Of a DNA stretch of 64,000 nt, positions 43,085 to 54,569 are shown piece after piece. The stretch's first letter is position 1. Every line of letters begins with the position of its first letter. Below the pieces are notes generated by a model that saw only the letters and a list, made by a program, of their open reading frames with translations, had not been told where the DNA came from and did no database searches. Both the position numbers and the translations under genes were made by a program. Source of the stretch: Gigaspora rosea (Eukaryota > Glomeromycota > Glomeromycetes > Diversisporales > Gigasporaceae); the NCBI GenBank assembly GCA_003550325.1, contig QKWP01000683.1, positions 123,226 to 187,225 on the forward strand, given 5' to 3'.

Positions 43085-44400
43085 CTAGAAATTTTCAGGA
43101 GGATCAATAACAACTACTGGATCCCATGTTTGTGGCTCGTGATATTTAGCAAGACGATCACTATTATAATATTTTTGTAAAATTTTTCCTTCTATTGTCC
43201 ATAATTTATAAGCACCATTGTCTAATTTCTTATGGATAAAGAAAGGTCCAAATTTTTTGTCTTTAAATTTGGCTGAGCAAAAGGCTTCTAATTTCTTTCT
43301 TTGTATCCACACTTTATCACCAATTTCAAATATCTCTATTCGAGTATTGGCATCAAAATAAACTTTTTGTTTCTGCTGTGATTGTTCGGTATTCTGTCTA
43401 GCCTGATTCTGGTAAGTTGGTAATTTTTCTATTAAGTCATAAGCTCGTTGAAGAATACTTCCTTGCAAGTCTATTTCATCATCAATTTCTGTAGGTTCTA
43501 CTGGGAAAAGTGCTTCGATTGGTAAGGTAGCATATCTCCCATATATAAGTTGGAAGGGGTATATCCTGTAATAGCATGTCTTTTTGTTCTATATGCTAAG
43601 AGAACAGCAGGTATATACAAATCCCAATCGTCATCTCCCTTTACTTTTGCAAGTGATTCACATAATGTTCTATTAAATCTTTCTACCATACCATTTGTTT
43701 GATGGTGGTAGAGAGAAGAGAATTTATGCTTGATAAGAAATTTCTCACAGAGAATTCTAACTGTTTCACTGATAAAATTGCGGTCTTGGTCCGATAGAAT
43801 AATTTTTGGAGTCCCGTGTCTACAGATTATCTCTTCAAAGATAAACTGAGCAAGTGTACTAGCACTAGCATCTGGGATAGCATGAGCTTCTGGCCATCGT
43901 GTTAGGTATTCGGTAGCGACAATAATATATCGATTGTTTTGTTTAGTTATAGGCAAAGGGCCTACAAGGTCAATTTTAACACGTTCAAAGCTCTTCCAAT
44001 TTGGATAGGATGTAGAGGTTTTTTTCTGTGACCTTTTTGTCTTCGTTGACATTTCTCACAAGTCTTCACTTATTCTTGTATATTTTGATACATTTGATCC
44101 CAATAATAACGCTCTGATATTTTATAAAACATAGCGTCCGTTCCCAAATGTCTAGCAGTAGGGTGCTTATGCATCATATATAACACTGGTTCAACTTCTG
44201 TCCATTTAATAACTCTAAGGGGTCTGTCTGGGTTTCTTTTATTTTGCTTATAGAGAAGGTGATGTCGAATTTCAAAAGATTTAGCCTAGGTCATAAGTCG
44301 TTTCTGTTCTTGGTCGGTAAATCTATCTGGAAATTGGTCTGTATTCAAATAATGGCAGAGGTTATAATATTGATCAAGATTCATAAGGTCTATTAGATAT
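43085..44400 (-). pseudogene. Gypsy-2 integrase (mostly readable)
   Basis: The zinc-binding region at ~44070-44300 has MMHKHPTARHLGTDAM, RYYWDQMY and TCEKCQ. The core at 43498-44052 has KIDLVGPLP, ILSDQDRNF and HHQTNGMVERFNRTLCESLA, giving the three catalytic acids D, D and E. The C-terminal piece at 43085-43468 has GDKVWIQRKKLEAF and a GPY/F-type module (KFGPFFIHKKLDNGAYKL). No chromodomain visible. Stops near 44290 and 44065 and a frame change at ~43490 break the protein. Confidence 0.9.
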
Positions 44401-44418
44401 AATTGTCTGAGTCAGTAA

Positions 44419-45755
44419 TCATGAAAGAGCATCAACATTCGAATGGATTTGGCCTGGTTTATGAATAATTCCAAAATTGTATGATTGAAGCTTCAAGATC
44501 CATCTTCCAATTCTTCCTTTGGGTGCAGCAGTACGTAACCATTTTAATGCTGAATGGTCTGTAACTAAGACGAATTTTGTAGCACCTAAATATTTATGAA
44601 AATGTTCTATTGCCCATACAACTGCAGCACATTCTAGTTCAGTTGCTGCATAATTCATTTCTTCTTTCTGCAGGCTTTTACTAGTATAGGCAATAGGTGT
44701 TCTTTTCTATTTTTATCTAGTTGACTTAATGTAGCACCAAAACCATTGTAAGAAGCATTGGTAGCAAGTATAAATGTCTCTTTAAAGTTGGAGCAGGCTA
44801 ATATAGGGGCAGTAATAAGTCTAGATTTTAACTCTTCAAAAGCTTTTTGTTGTTTATCCTGCCAGCGATAGGGTTCATTTTTTTGCAGAAGGGAATTTAA
44901 AGGGTGAGCAATTGATGAAAAGTTTTGAATAAATTGGCGATAGTATCCTATAAGTCCAAGGAAAGATCAAAGGGCTGTAAGGTTTTTAGGAGGTTGAATC
45001 TGTTGGACAGCTTCTATTTTTTGAGGGTCAGGGGCGATATCTTTAGCAGAGATGAAATGTCCTAGAAAGGGTAGTTGGCGCATCCAGAAAGTACACTTTT
45101 CTATATTAAGTCTGAGTCCTGCTTGTTTAATTCTATTAAATACTCTTTTTAAATGGGTCAAGTGTTCATCAAATGTTCTAGAATAAACAATTGTATTGTC
45201 TAAATATACAACTACAAATTTCCATGCAATTCCTTTATATTCACGATCCATCAGCCTTTGAAAAGTTGCAGGAGCATTGCAAAGACCAAAAGGCATTACA
45301 TTGAATTCATAAATTCCATATCGTGTAGTAAAAGCAGTTTTCTCTTTGTTACAAGGGTCCATAGCAACTTGCCAATATCCACTTGCAAGGTCGAGGGTAA
45401 AGAACCAAGAGCATCCTGTAAGGGCATTAAGCATTTCATCAATGCGAGGTAAAGGGTAAGCATCCTTTTTGGTGACAGCATTTACTTTTCTGTAGTCTAC
45501 ACAGAATCGTAATTTGCTATTTTTCTTTCATACTAGAACAACAGATGAGGCCCATGGGCTATCAGAAGGTTGAATAAGCTTGTGTTCCAACATTCTTTGT
45601 ATTTCTTCCTGTATAAATTCTTGTTCATTTGGGGGTACAGAGTAAGGGCGAGAGTGAATAAAGTGTACATCCTCAGTATAAATTCGATGAGTCACCAAAT
45701 TGGTTCGTCCTAACTCAGTTATATCATTTGCAAAGAGGTCTGCAAATTCTTCCAA
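44419..45755 (-). pseudogene. Gypsy-2 reverse transcriptase and RNase H (broken)
   Basis: RT: PNEQEFIQEEIQRMLEHKLI, RFCVDYRKVNAVTKKD, TLDLASGYWQVAMDP, NVMPFGLCNAPATFQRLMD, then FVVVYLDNTIVYS, where the second catalytic Asp of YLDD is Asn, and LPFLGHFISAKDIAPDP. RNase H: FILATNASYNGFGATL, NYAATELECAAVVWAIEHF and LVTDHSALKWLRT. TGA stops at 45528, 44967 and 44419 sit at expected arginines (LV-stop-KKN, L-stop-SFLGL, ALS-stop-L). One base is missing near 44700. Inactive. Confidence 0.92.
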
Positions 45756-47462
45756 TAATTTTCGAAAAGCTAGGCCTTGTTCTTTATTAAGTGGTCCAAT
45801 ATTTAAAAAGGTTTGGGTCGATAGGGTATATTCTTCATGTTCAAGGGTAATAATATTTACAGGTCTGGGTATAAGGGCCTGGTTTGGGTCGACAGGTAGT
45901 TTATGATCCTTCCTAGGATTTTTTAAAAATTTTGACAGAGTGTATCCAAGGCATTAGCCCATTGGTGAGCATTTTGGGCTTCTTCTTGAAAAAGTGTATA
46001 AAGCAGCATTGGTAGTTTCTAAGGTTTCAATTCTCGCTTGTAATTGTTTTATCAGTTGGTCTTGTTGCTGTACTTGTTGTTGAAGCTGATAAAACTGTGA
46101 ATCATCATCTATTTCCTTAATAGTTTCTTCAGCAGGTGGGGAGTAAATTCTGGTCTGGAAGTTTGCAATCATCACAATACCCTTAATTTGCATTCAATTC
46201 CTCTTGGTGTTTAACATGTAAACATTCCTGGCAGAGGTCAACAGGAACTGTAAAGTTTCTTCGGAGTACAGTGAGGGCATACTTCTGGTCATAGTCTGGG
46301 TGGCTAGTATCAAAGGATTCATCCAAAATTGCTTGTAGAGGGTCGAAATCATTTTCTAATAATAGGTCTGATTTGGTTTGCAAAATAAGTTGCATTTCCT
46401 CATAGCTTCAAGGTTGAGTTATATGATCAGAGGTTAGAGGTTAGGCAATGGTCTGGTCATTTTCATCCAAGAGGATTTTTGCAAGTTGGTAAATTCTTGT
46501 CTAGTTCATTTCATATTGATGTCCGGTATTCTTTGTCTATTTAGTATAACGTTTGATTCAGGTCCAAAGATTATAGTTGGGATTATACTAGATATCCTAG
46601 CTAGCCTTGTATGCGTAAAGGTGTTCCAATTCACAAAACCATAATTCTTCTCAAAGACTATCTAATTGACACATTCTAGACCTTGTATCTGACTTATCAC
46701 ATACTTTGCAATTAACAAGCATTCTACTTCCTTCACCTTGGGTAAAGAAATGGATACTTTTAGGATCTTCTCGGTTAAAAGCACAGTGAAAATCATTATA
46801 ACATCCTGGGCATACCAGTTTCTTTTCAAGAAGTTTAAGAACTTCAGGTCTGTTAGAGACTTTACATTGACAACAATGATGGGTACGGCAGGGGCTATGG
46901 GTAGGTAGACAATTACTATCAACTTGATCAAGAGTACATCCACACTAATAAACCAAGTTTTGTCTTTTCCAAGTGGCAAGAGGACAGTAAGCTTCAATAT
47001 GACCTAATGTACTGCATCCTCTGCAGATATTATTAGGCAATCCCTATATAGATGGTTGGAGTCATTGCAAGTAGGGCAGGTAGCATGCTTTGGGGCTTGC
47101 TTAGAACATTTAACAGCAATATAGCCAAATTTCTGGCATCAATTATATTGGTTGGTAGGACAAATTGCAAAAAAGTGGTTAGGAGAACTACAATTTCCAC
47201 AGATATGCTGTTTAGAAACTTTTCTGTTTCTATGGCGAGACTGATAAGTAGTCCATTCATTTTCTCCTGGTGAGAGGGATTGGTCTGAGTTTTCTCGATC
47301 AAAAGCATAAGCTTTTCTGGGATATAAGTATTCTGGTTCATAAAGGTCTAATTTATCTGGTACAGTAACAGTGGATTAACTGGGTAGAGGTTGGTTGCTT
47401 TCATATATAGTAGGGATAGTATGTTTCTTGTTTTCTCATTTAAAAGTATAACAGCTATTTTT
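45756..47462 (-). pseudogene. Gypsy-2 protease-RT spacer with zinc knuckles and coiled coil
   Basis: About 1.7 kb lies between protease and RT, where Ty3/Gypsy elements usually have little. At 46984-47201 there are three canonical CX2CX4HX4C knuckles and one degraded: CGNCSSPNHFFAIC (47160-47201), a partial CQKFGYIAVKC (47106-47138), CPTCNDSNHLYRDC (47037-47078) and CRGCSTLGHIEAYC (46984-47025). A further Cys/His-rich stretch follows to ~46662 (THHCCQCKVS, LVCPGCYNDFHC, VNCKVCDK). At 45954-46193 a glutamine-rich coiled coil (FYQLQQQVQQQDQLIKQLQA) precedes RT. Frames shift several times. It probably bound nucleic acid. Confidence 0.75.
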
Positions 47463-47760
47463 TCAATTATAGTTTGCTTCCACCTTTTGATTCCAGTTAT
47501 TGCCTAAGAGAAGTGAGTAAGAAGTCATGTCTACTACTTCCATAGTAAGAGGGATGGTAATGTGATCAATTTTAACTGGTAGGTCTTTTATAATTCCTAG
47601 AGGTCGAGTAGAGGTTCCAACTGCAGGGACTATAAGGCTATTAGAGGCCTTCTCGATGGTCAATCCAAGTTCCTTGACTGCTTTGTGAGCAATCATACTG
47701 ATTGAAGCACTACTATTAATAATAGCTTAATAGGGTTTATTCTGAAGAAAAACATTACAT
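47463..47760 (-). pseudogene. Gypsy-2 aspartic protease, catalytically mutated
   Basis: Reads AIINSSASISMIAHKAVKEL, where retropepsins have (I/V)(I/L)D(S/T)GA. Both the Asp and the Gly are replaced by G-to-A type changes. The C-terminal part has SYSLLLGNNWNQKVEANYN (normally LGxDW). Confidence 0.8.
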
Positions 47761-47993
47761 TTAACAGGTGTAGTATAGGCAGGGGTTCGAACAAGATTGG
47801 CATTTTTGGCTTCTTCATATAAGTGAGTAGCCAAGGCTCTTTAGATAGATAGATTATTGAGCAGAAATTTCCACTTGTTAGCAGTAAGAGAGGGTGTCTA
47901 AGTCCGATTCTGTATAAGATAATTAACACTTCAATGATAAGGAAAAGAAGATCGATTAGAGGAGTTTTAGTAAGAGCAATAGTTATCATTATT

Positions 47994-48251
47994 TCAACTT
48001 TTATAATTATTATCCCTAGATTGGCTTTTAGAACGAAAGTTATTTCGACTGCGAGAACAGTCTCTGTTATTGGAATAGCGGTCAGAGGAGCGACTATTTC
48101 GGTTCTTATTTTGGTTATTATTCCTGTTCCGGTTATTATTATTATTACAACAAGAGTTGGATTCTTGTTGTTGGTCTTGTTTTCTACTATTACAATCACA
48201 AATAAAATGTCCAGTGCATCCACAATAATAGCAGATAGGAGGCTCTTTCAT
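47994..48251 (-). pseudogene. Gypsy-2 nucleocapsid zinc knuckle
   Basis: CYYCGCTGHFICDC is a canonical CX2CX4HX4C knuckle, followed by an Asn/Arg/Ser-rich basic tail (for example NNNNNRNRNNNQNKNRNSR), typical of the C-terminus of Gag and suited to RNA packaging. Confidence 0.85.
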
Positions 48252-48409
48252 GCGAGGGGTTTGGGCACGGTTGTTAGCATATTAACAGAAGAGGTAGGTG
48301 TGGTCTGTGTCTGGGCCAAGTTAATTCTAAGCTTAGCAATTTGGTTAGTAAGTTGTTGAATAGCCTGGTCTGTATTAGTGATAGGAGTAGTCATTAATTT
48401 TCCAGTTTT

Positions 48410-49741
48410 CTAGCGGAGAGCTACTTTAATAGCATTATCCAAAGTATTAGGCACAGCAGCTTGAACATTAACACCATACTCAGGACGCAAGCCTTGAATA
48501 AAAAGTTGTTTAACAAAATTAGCTAGAAAAACACTGTCTGGGTTCACTTTCTTTTGTAATGTACAAAATCGGTTAACATATCCATCCACAGTCTCTGTGG
48601 GTCCTTGATTAATATCAAAAAGCTGTTTTTGCCAGAGAGCCTTTTGCTTAGTAGTATAGAAATGTGCCTTAAAAAGATGCTGGAAACTTCGGTCCTGGGC
48701 ACCGTCATCATTAAAAGCATTGGGTACTGGATTTAAAGCTATGTACCAGTCCAAAGCAACTTCTTTAAGGTACACAGGAGCAAGTTGGAGTTTCCGTTCG
48801 GCACTCCATTTATTAGCAGTAGCAGCTCTTCTAAATTCTTTTAGCCAGTCAGCAGGGTCTTGAATTCTGTCACTATAAAAATCTGCAACAGTTATAAGAG
48901 TTTTCTCAGAGCCTTGCCCAAGAGCAGCAGCAAGATCAGTTATGGCTTGTGCAGCAGCTCGTAAGGCAGCGTCTTCCATTGGATTTTCTTTGTCTAGTTG
49001 GTTAAGAGGTAAGATAGGGTCCAATTCTTTAGCAAGAGGTTGTAAATTTATTTCCTTGAATTGTTGTAGAGAGTTAGGTCTAACAATAGTAGCACCTTGG
49101 TTTTGAATATAATGGTCAAGTGAATCAATTAAATTTGGGTTGTTAAGAGGAGGTATGTTAAGTAACAGAGGTGTATGGTATAGAGTAACATTTATATCTA
49201 AATTAATAGTAGGGTAAAATTCAGTTACAGGAGGAGGTGGAGGAACAGTTGTGCGAGTAGCAGAGGAAAAGGTTTGTTGTATTAGGTGAAGAAAGCGATT
49301 TTGTTGTGAAGGAGGAGTAGTTTTTCTAGCATAATGATATGGAATTTCTGAGATAGGTGAGGAAGGAAACTCAAGTTGTGGAGAGATTAGTATATAAGTG
49401 TAAGTAGAGGAATCAACACTAGTGTTAGCTAATTGTTTAGGACCTAAGGTATATATAGATCTGGGTGGAGAAGTATCAAAGTTTAACTCAGTTCTTTCTA
49501 ATTGATTTTGAAAATCAAATAGAAAGTTTTCGGTCCTTAGTCGAGTTGGAGCAGGTGTAGAAGGTAAAAGGTCCTCAATATAAAGGTCAAGTAGTATAGC
49601 TTCAAAATCAAGAGGTAAAGTAGGTGCAAGAGCATAGAGGGTATGTGCGAGGAGTAACCCAGCAATAACTTCTTTTGGGTCTAAAAGGTCGTTGTTATAG
49701 CGGCAACTAAAAACAATATCTCGAGCAGCGGCTCTACAGTA
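48410..49741 (-). pseudogene. Gypsy-2 gag (capsid region)
   Basis: An open frame of 443 codons with no ATG at its start. The N-terminal part is Pro-rich (RTTVPPPPPVTEF). The second half has a Retrotrans_gag-type capsid: ADFYSDRIQDPADWLKEFRR, LKEVALDWYIAL, FKAHFYTTKQ and TVDGYVNRFCTLQ. A 49-codon frame starting at the ATG at 49991 (MNRAYELYLEQIEVHETSHP) in another register is probably its displaced N-terminus; stops near 49744 and 49840 separate them. Confidence 0.85.
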
Positions 49742-50267
49742 TTATAAGTAGTAGCAGTAACTAAAACACGATAAGAGTCGTTTGTCTTTTGGGAATATTG
49801 GGTAGCAAAATAGTTGTCTCAATATGTTCCCAAAATCATCGAAAAGAACGGTGTAAATTAGCAACAGGGTAACAGACAGTACAGGATAAATCAAAATGGT
49901 AAGCTTGTAAAACGTCTACGGCAAGTAATGAAGGATGACTTGTTTCGTGTACTTCAATTTGTTCTAAGTATAGTTCGTATGCTCTATTCATATAGCGAAG
50001 TCAGTTCCCAAGTCTCAAGGAAACTAATAAGAGAATAACAGAATATATTTTCAAAATAAAAGGTTAGTAGTGAGTTGTTAACAAAATTTTGATCTTCAAA
50101 TATAATAAATAGTTAATATTCAAGAAAATTTCAAGTAAGTAGTAAGAGAATAACAAGAGTGCAATTAAACAGCAAAAGAGTTAGTAACAGCCAAAAAAAT
50201 AAATATTTCTGCCAAAAGTAATAATAAGATTTCCAAATTCTTTAATAATATTCAATAATTTGAATAG

Positions 50268-50287
50268 GTTTCCGCCAGAAGGCACCA
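50268..50287 (-). other. Gypsy-2 primer-binding site
   Basis: Minus-strand TGGTGCCTTCTGGCGG starts a few bases inside the 5' LTR and would pair with a tRNA ending CCGCCAGAAGGCACCA. Confidence 0.75.
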
Positions 50288-50289
50288 AA

Positions 50290-50975
50290 TGTTACAGTAC
50301 CGGAAACCTTCTTTAATTCTGATAAAGTAACAATCACATGGCTCCTGAGATCCCTGACTTTGGGCGTGAGGCAGTGTACAAAAGGAAAGTATAGTTTCTT
50401 TTATGTCTGTAAGAAACTATACACTTCTCTAAGGAGTTCAGTATAAAACAACAAGAGATAATATATAGTTTATTAATTTAACAAGAGGGCTATTCCAAGG
50501 TGTCTGTTCCTTAAAAATTCCAAGAGTTTATTAATAATAATAGAGGAGAGTAATAAATATAAAGGTAAGTATAAAATACAATATCTGATATATTTAAAAC
50601 TAAGGGAAATAAGGTGGGTTTATATATCTATTGAGCTAAGCATCGCTAAGCGTCGTTAAGCGTCGCTAAGCGTCATTAAGTGTCATTGCTAGAGATGTGC
50701 ACCATGCACATGACTGCATGCATGCATGCAATTAATTCTGGCCAGTATTAAGAAATTAATTCATAACTTTGGTCAAAACATGTATGCATGCATGCAAAAA
50801 ATGCATGCGCATGTGCATGCTAAAATGAAAATTTTGTATTTTGCCCATCTCTAGTCATTGCGCATCAATTTCGCATATCACTATTACTAAATACAGTTAT
50901 TACAAAATTTCCTTATTAAGTTATAATTTCTTAACTTAATTTCTACCAAAATTAACTAAAACCTATTCTATGACA
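50290..50975 (-). repeat. Gypsy-2 5' LTR (with MITE 5)
   Basis: Starts TGTTACAGTA and ends TATGACA. It is 514 bp after removing the 164-bp MITE and its 8-bp duplication, against 517 bp for the other LTR. The 10-bp motif TAAGCGTCGC repeats at 50645-50682. Confidence 0.95.
50690..50853. mobile_element. hAT-type MITE 5 (TGCATGCA-motif element)
   Basis: 164 bp. It begins TAGAGATG and ends CATCTCTA, flanked by a perfect 8-bp GTCATTGC (50682-50689 and 50854-50861). It is filled with GCATGC, ATGCATGCATGC and TGTGCATG words. The other LTR of Gypsy-2 (near 42055) has no such insert, so it is a verified insertion. Confidence 0.95.
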
Positions 50976-50979
50976 ATAG

Positions 50980-52069
50980 TTTATTTATTGTATGTCAACA
51001 ACACTTCTACTCTAATTTTGAAAGTTATTACTTTACTATATTGAACTCTATCTATATTGAACTTCACATAGGCTTATCGATGAACATATAGTATTGAACA
51101 ATATACTTATTTGCAAAATTCACGAATTACTGCAAATTCTGATGTGCACTTCAGAACAATAGAAAAAAGTGCAATTGTGGAAAACATGTATGTCAGTAAA
51201 TGGAATATGAGTGTGCATTTAGAGAAGTTATTTAATTAAAGAATATACTTTTTTTTTTATTCTAGCAAAGCTTGATACTCAAATATAAGATCATAGATCA
51301 AATAGTTATAAATACATATATACATATATACTAGGCAACTGATTTGATCTATAATTATTTGATACTTACTTGATCAAGTATTTGAGTATCAGTTTTTGCA
51401 AGATCAAACTGCAATTAATACGTAGCTGCTTTCTGTGAAATTTACTAAGTTAATGCTATATGTTCTTATAAAATTTTTTGAAAAACGTATCTCAGCTTTC
51501 TCCAAATTATTATTCCATATCGTTTCAGAAATCGTTCATTTGTCAGAACAAACTATATGCAAATTTCTTGTTTCTATAGAATTCTGTTAAGTTTCAGGTG
51601 GAAATCAAATCTGGCAAGATTCGCTTTAATTTTGCACTTCATTATAATTAGAAACTGAATCTTGATTTTTACTCAGAATTTATATGTTTTGTTCTGAAAC
51701 TGAGCATTTTCTGGAACAATAATAGGATGATAGTTTGAAGAAAGTCAGGATACGATTTTCAAAAAGTTTTATAGGGAATACAATACATCATAATTATAAA
51801 GACGTATAACTAATTATTCAGTACTAATCACCTCACCAAAAATTAAACTTAATTAGCTGATATCGTATAGGTTAGAGCTAGCACATAATGGCGGATTTGC
51901 ACATCACCCTAAAATTTTTGACGTACCTAAAATTGACTTATATTAGTGCGTCAGTGATTGACTTTTAGATCAACCAATAAAATTCAGCCTATTTGCAGAT
52001 CACCCCATACTAGCAGCTGGTGTGTCAGTAATATGATATCACGATCTGCTACTTAAATTTACGTATTGT
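50980..52069. other. intergenic DNA, no gene seen
   Basis: Near 51890-52010 it has a fragment of the 14282-14930 repeat head (GGCGGATTTGCACATCACCC). Otherwise nothing recognised. Confidence 0.4.
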
Positions 52070-52363
52070 ACAGCAAATTATCGATTTTCTGGCAAATACA
52101 AATTCAAGAAGGATAAGACAAAAAAAATTAAAAAGTTTGTATCTTGTTTTATAAACTATCAAAGTAATTTGTTTATCTGCAAAGTAATTCGAAAGTTAGA
52201 TGAGAGGTATTTTACAGCAGATTATCGATTTTCTGTCACATTAAAGCAAATACAAATTCAAGAAGAATAAGACAAAAAAATTAGAAAGTTTGTATCTTGT
52301 TTTATAAACTATCAAAGTAATTTGTTAATCCGCGAAGTAACTCGAAAGTTAGATGAGAGGTAT
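52070..52363. repeat. tandem duplication of ~145 bp
   Basis: Units 52070-52213 and 52214-52363 share ACAGCA(A/G)ATTATCGATTT through TCGAAAGTTAGATGAGAGGT, with a 10-bp insertion in the second unit and few substitutions. Confidence 0.9.
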
Positions 52364-53289
52364 GTTTAAACATTTAGGTTTAGCCTATGGACACAATAAA
52401 TCAATTAAAATTTGCAATATATACTGCAGTACTGTCTTGATTTGTAAAAACTTACTAATAAAGAAATTTGACTATAATATAGGCTAATAATATGAAGTCG
52501 TGAGTCATAAAGCTTATAGATTTTGTGAGGCAAAGAAGTGGCACTATAACTGTACCAAAAACGATTATTAAATAAAATTAAAGACCAGTCTGATATTAGA
52601 GAAGCATTAAAAGTCGTTTACAACTATTTTTTTTTATTAGTTCCAGAATAGGGTTAAATATTTAGTTTTTGTATTTTTTATTTTTATTGTTTTTTTTTTA
52701 TTTTTTTTGATTCGTAGTACATACGTTATGATTTTTTAATAAAATTTTGATTTGTTAGAGGTTTAAAGTTATTGATTTCATAATAGACTTCTGCTAGTAC
52801 TAATTTAATTACAGATATTATTTTTATTCATATTAGTTGTTTTTAATAATACATTTGCATAAATAAATTTTTATATTTTGTAAGTTAAAATCATATGCAA
52901 TTAGAGGATGAAAGTATCTACAGAACAATTCAAGACCAAGAATGGTGATTTTCTGCAGTGCTATTTATTTATTTTTAAAAATAATCAATATCATCGCAAA
53001 AAATAATAGTTTCTGCTCAAGACACATCCACAAAAAAATATATAAATTTTGTTTAAAAAATAGAATAATGCAAATTGAAGCAGATATAACACTTCTAAAG
53101 CTTGGTGTTAAATGCTTGACTCTAAGAAAATAACACAACAATGAGCAAGTGGAATTGATGATTGTATTAAAGAATTTCAACTTAAACTACAAAGATGTAA
53201 TCGAATGGATTCTCTTTAAAATGTGGTAAAAGAATAATTATATTGTTTTATTGATTAACATCAATAAATAAAAATAATTACAATTTTAA
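52364..53289. other. AT-rich intergenic DNA, no gene seen
   Basis: Open frames around 52942-53180 overlap on both strands and show no recognisable domain; they are probably chance. Confidence 0.4.
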
Positions 53290-53800
53290 ATTAAAATACG
53301 TAACATGAAACCCAAACTAAATAAGTATCAAAAACTTAAGCTAAATATATATCGTAAAACCTAAACTAAATATGTAACATAAAATCCAAGCAAAAATCGA
53401 GCTAGATATCTATATATAATTCAAGTTAAAGAAACCGAGCAAAGTACTATCACAAAACTCCTAGCTAAAATATTGCACATCGTGAAATCTAAAATATATA
53501 TTGTAAAAAGTTAAAACTTGTAAAATCATTTATAAACTTAAATTTTTAAAATTAAACAAAATATTTATAGTTTAAAATCAATTTCTCTTACTTTTTGTTC
53601 GTTTCTATTTTTTCCAAAAAAAACCATTGGTTTTGAGGTGGGCCCATTGGTTAGACGTATGTTTTATTATACTTTTTAGAAGGGTCAACAAATTAGACAT
53701 GTGATTTGGAGGTAAATTTTTATTTATGTCCAATCAACATGTAACTATTTGCAAATCAGTTGACATTTTAGGGGGTCCAATTTCTTAAATTAGCCATTAT
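53290..53800 (-). repeat. complex repeat with a TTTAGCTTGGGTTTCGTA tandem tail, copy 2
   Basis: Inverted homologue of 14282-14930. Minus-strand head ATTGGACCCCCTAAAATGTC then ATCTGATTTGCAAAT-type words, A-rich middle, and repeats such as ATATATTTAGCTTAAGTTTT and CTTATTTAGTTTGGGTTTCA (53290-53480). Confidence 0.6.
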
Positions 53801-53989
53801 GATTAGATTAGTTGCAATTATATATTTTTTAATAACTTGCTACTTGACATGATGTCGGCCAATGGGCTGTTACTAAAATAATTGTCAAAGTAAGACAGAC
53901 TTTATTATTTTTAAATTTATAATTTTTTGTTTAATAAATACATAGTAAATATCATCCTGTTAAAAAATAGTTACAAACAAAAGTTTATT

Positions 53990-54190
53990 CGCAGGTAGAG
54001 TGTTGGTAAAATGGAATGTCGAGAAAGTGGCTATTGGCAAAATGGATTTTCGGTAGAAAGGATTCAGGAAAGTAAGGTGTCGGGAAATGAAGTGTCGGGG
54101 AAATGGGGTGTTAGAATTGTGGAGTGTCGATGAAATAGCTGTCGGCATAATTGGTGTCAGAGAAGTAAGTATTAGCAAAATTGGAAAATG
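53990..54190. repeat. degenerate ~15-bp minisatellite (TGTCGGGAAATGGAG type), locus 3
   Basis: About 13 units, for example TGTCGAGAAAGTGGC, TATTGGCAAAATGGA, TGTCGGGAAATGAAG and TGTCGGGGAAATGGG. The minus-strand open frame here results from the 15-bp period. It is the complement of the unit at 13390 and 32380. Confidence 0.75.
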
Positions 54191-54569
54191 CCAAGTTTCA
54201 TAGTTAGTATAGTTGAATAGGACCCCGAACAATCTATAAACAGCTAACAATTTTAAAAAATTGTTATATATTTTTAAAATGGGAAAGATCTACAGAAAAA
54301 CAGTCAAAATAAGTATTAATATTACTAATTATAGAAAAGATCTACAAAAAAATCAGCAAAAATAAGCAAAAACAAATTGCCACCTATCTATGTATAGTTC
54401 GGGGTCCTAGTTGAATATTACAAGTATTTGCTCGATATACTTAAAAAATTTGCGATAGTTCAATGCATGTTTCTATAACTTGATTGGTCAAAATATGTGT
54501 AATATATATAAAATACGCTACGGTGTGCCAGTGGTATGCCAGGATAGCATCCAGGCACCAATTTAAATA
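54191..54569. other. intergenic DNA with GGCATGCC-type words
   Basis: From about 54520 words such as GTGGTATGCCAGG begin and continue after the MITE at 54570 to ~54870. They probably form an older element split by that MITE, but its termini could not be defined. Confidence 0.4.

Larger units (their letters stand above)
33905..50975 (-). mobile_element. Gypsy-2, complete decayed Ty3/Gypsy retrotransposon with nested LINE
   Basis: Two LTRs starting TGTTACAG on the plus strand and a 4-bp duplication ATAG (33901-33904 and 50976-50979). Minus-strand order: gag with zinc knuckle, protease, a 1.7-kb knuckle-rich and coiled-coil region, reverse transcriptase, RNase H, integrase and an extra 3' frame. 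Net length without nested DNA is about 9.1 kb. Protease and RT catalytic residues are mutated and there are many stops, so it is inactive. Confidence 0.95.
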
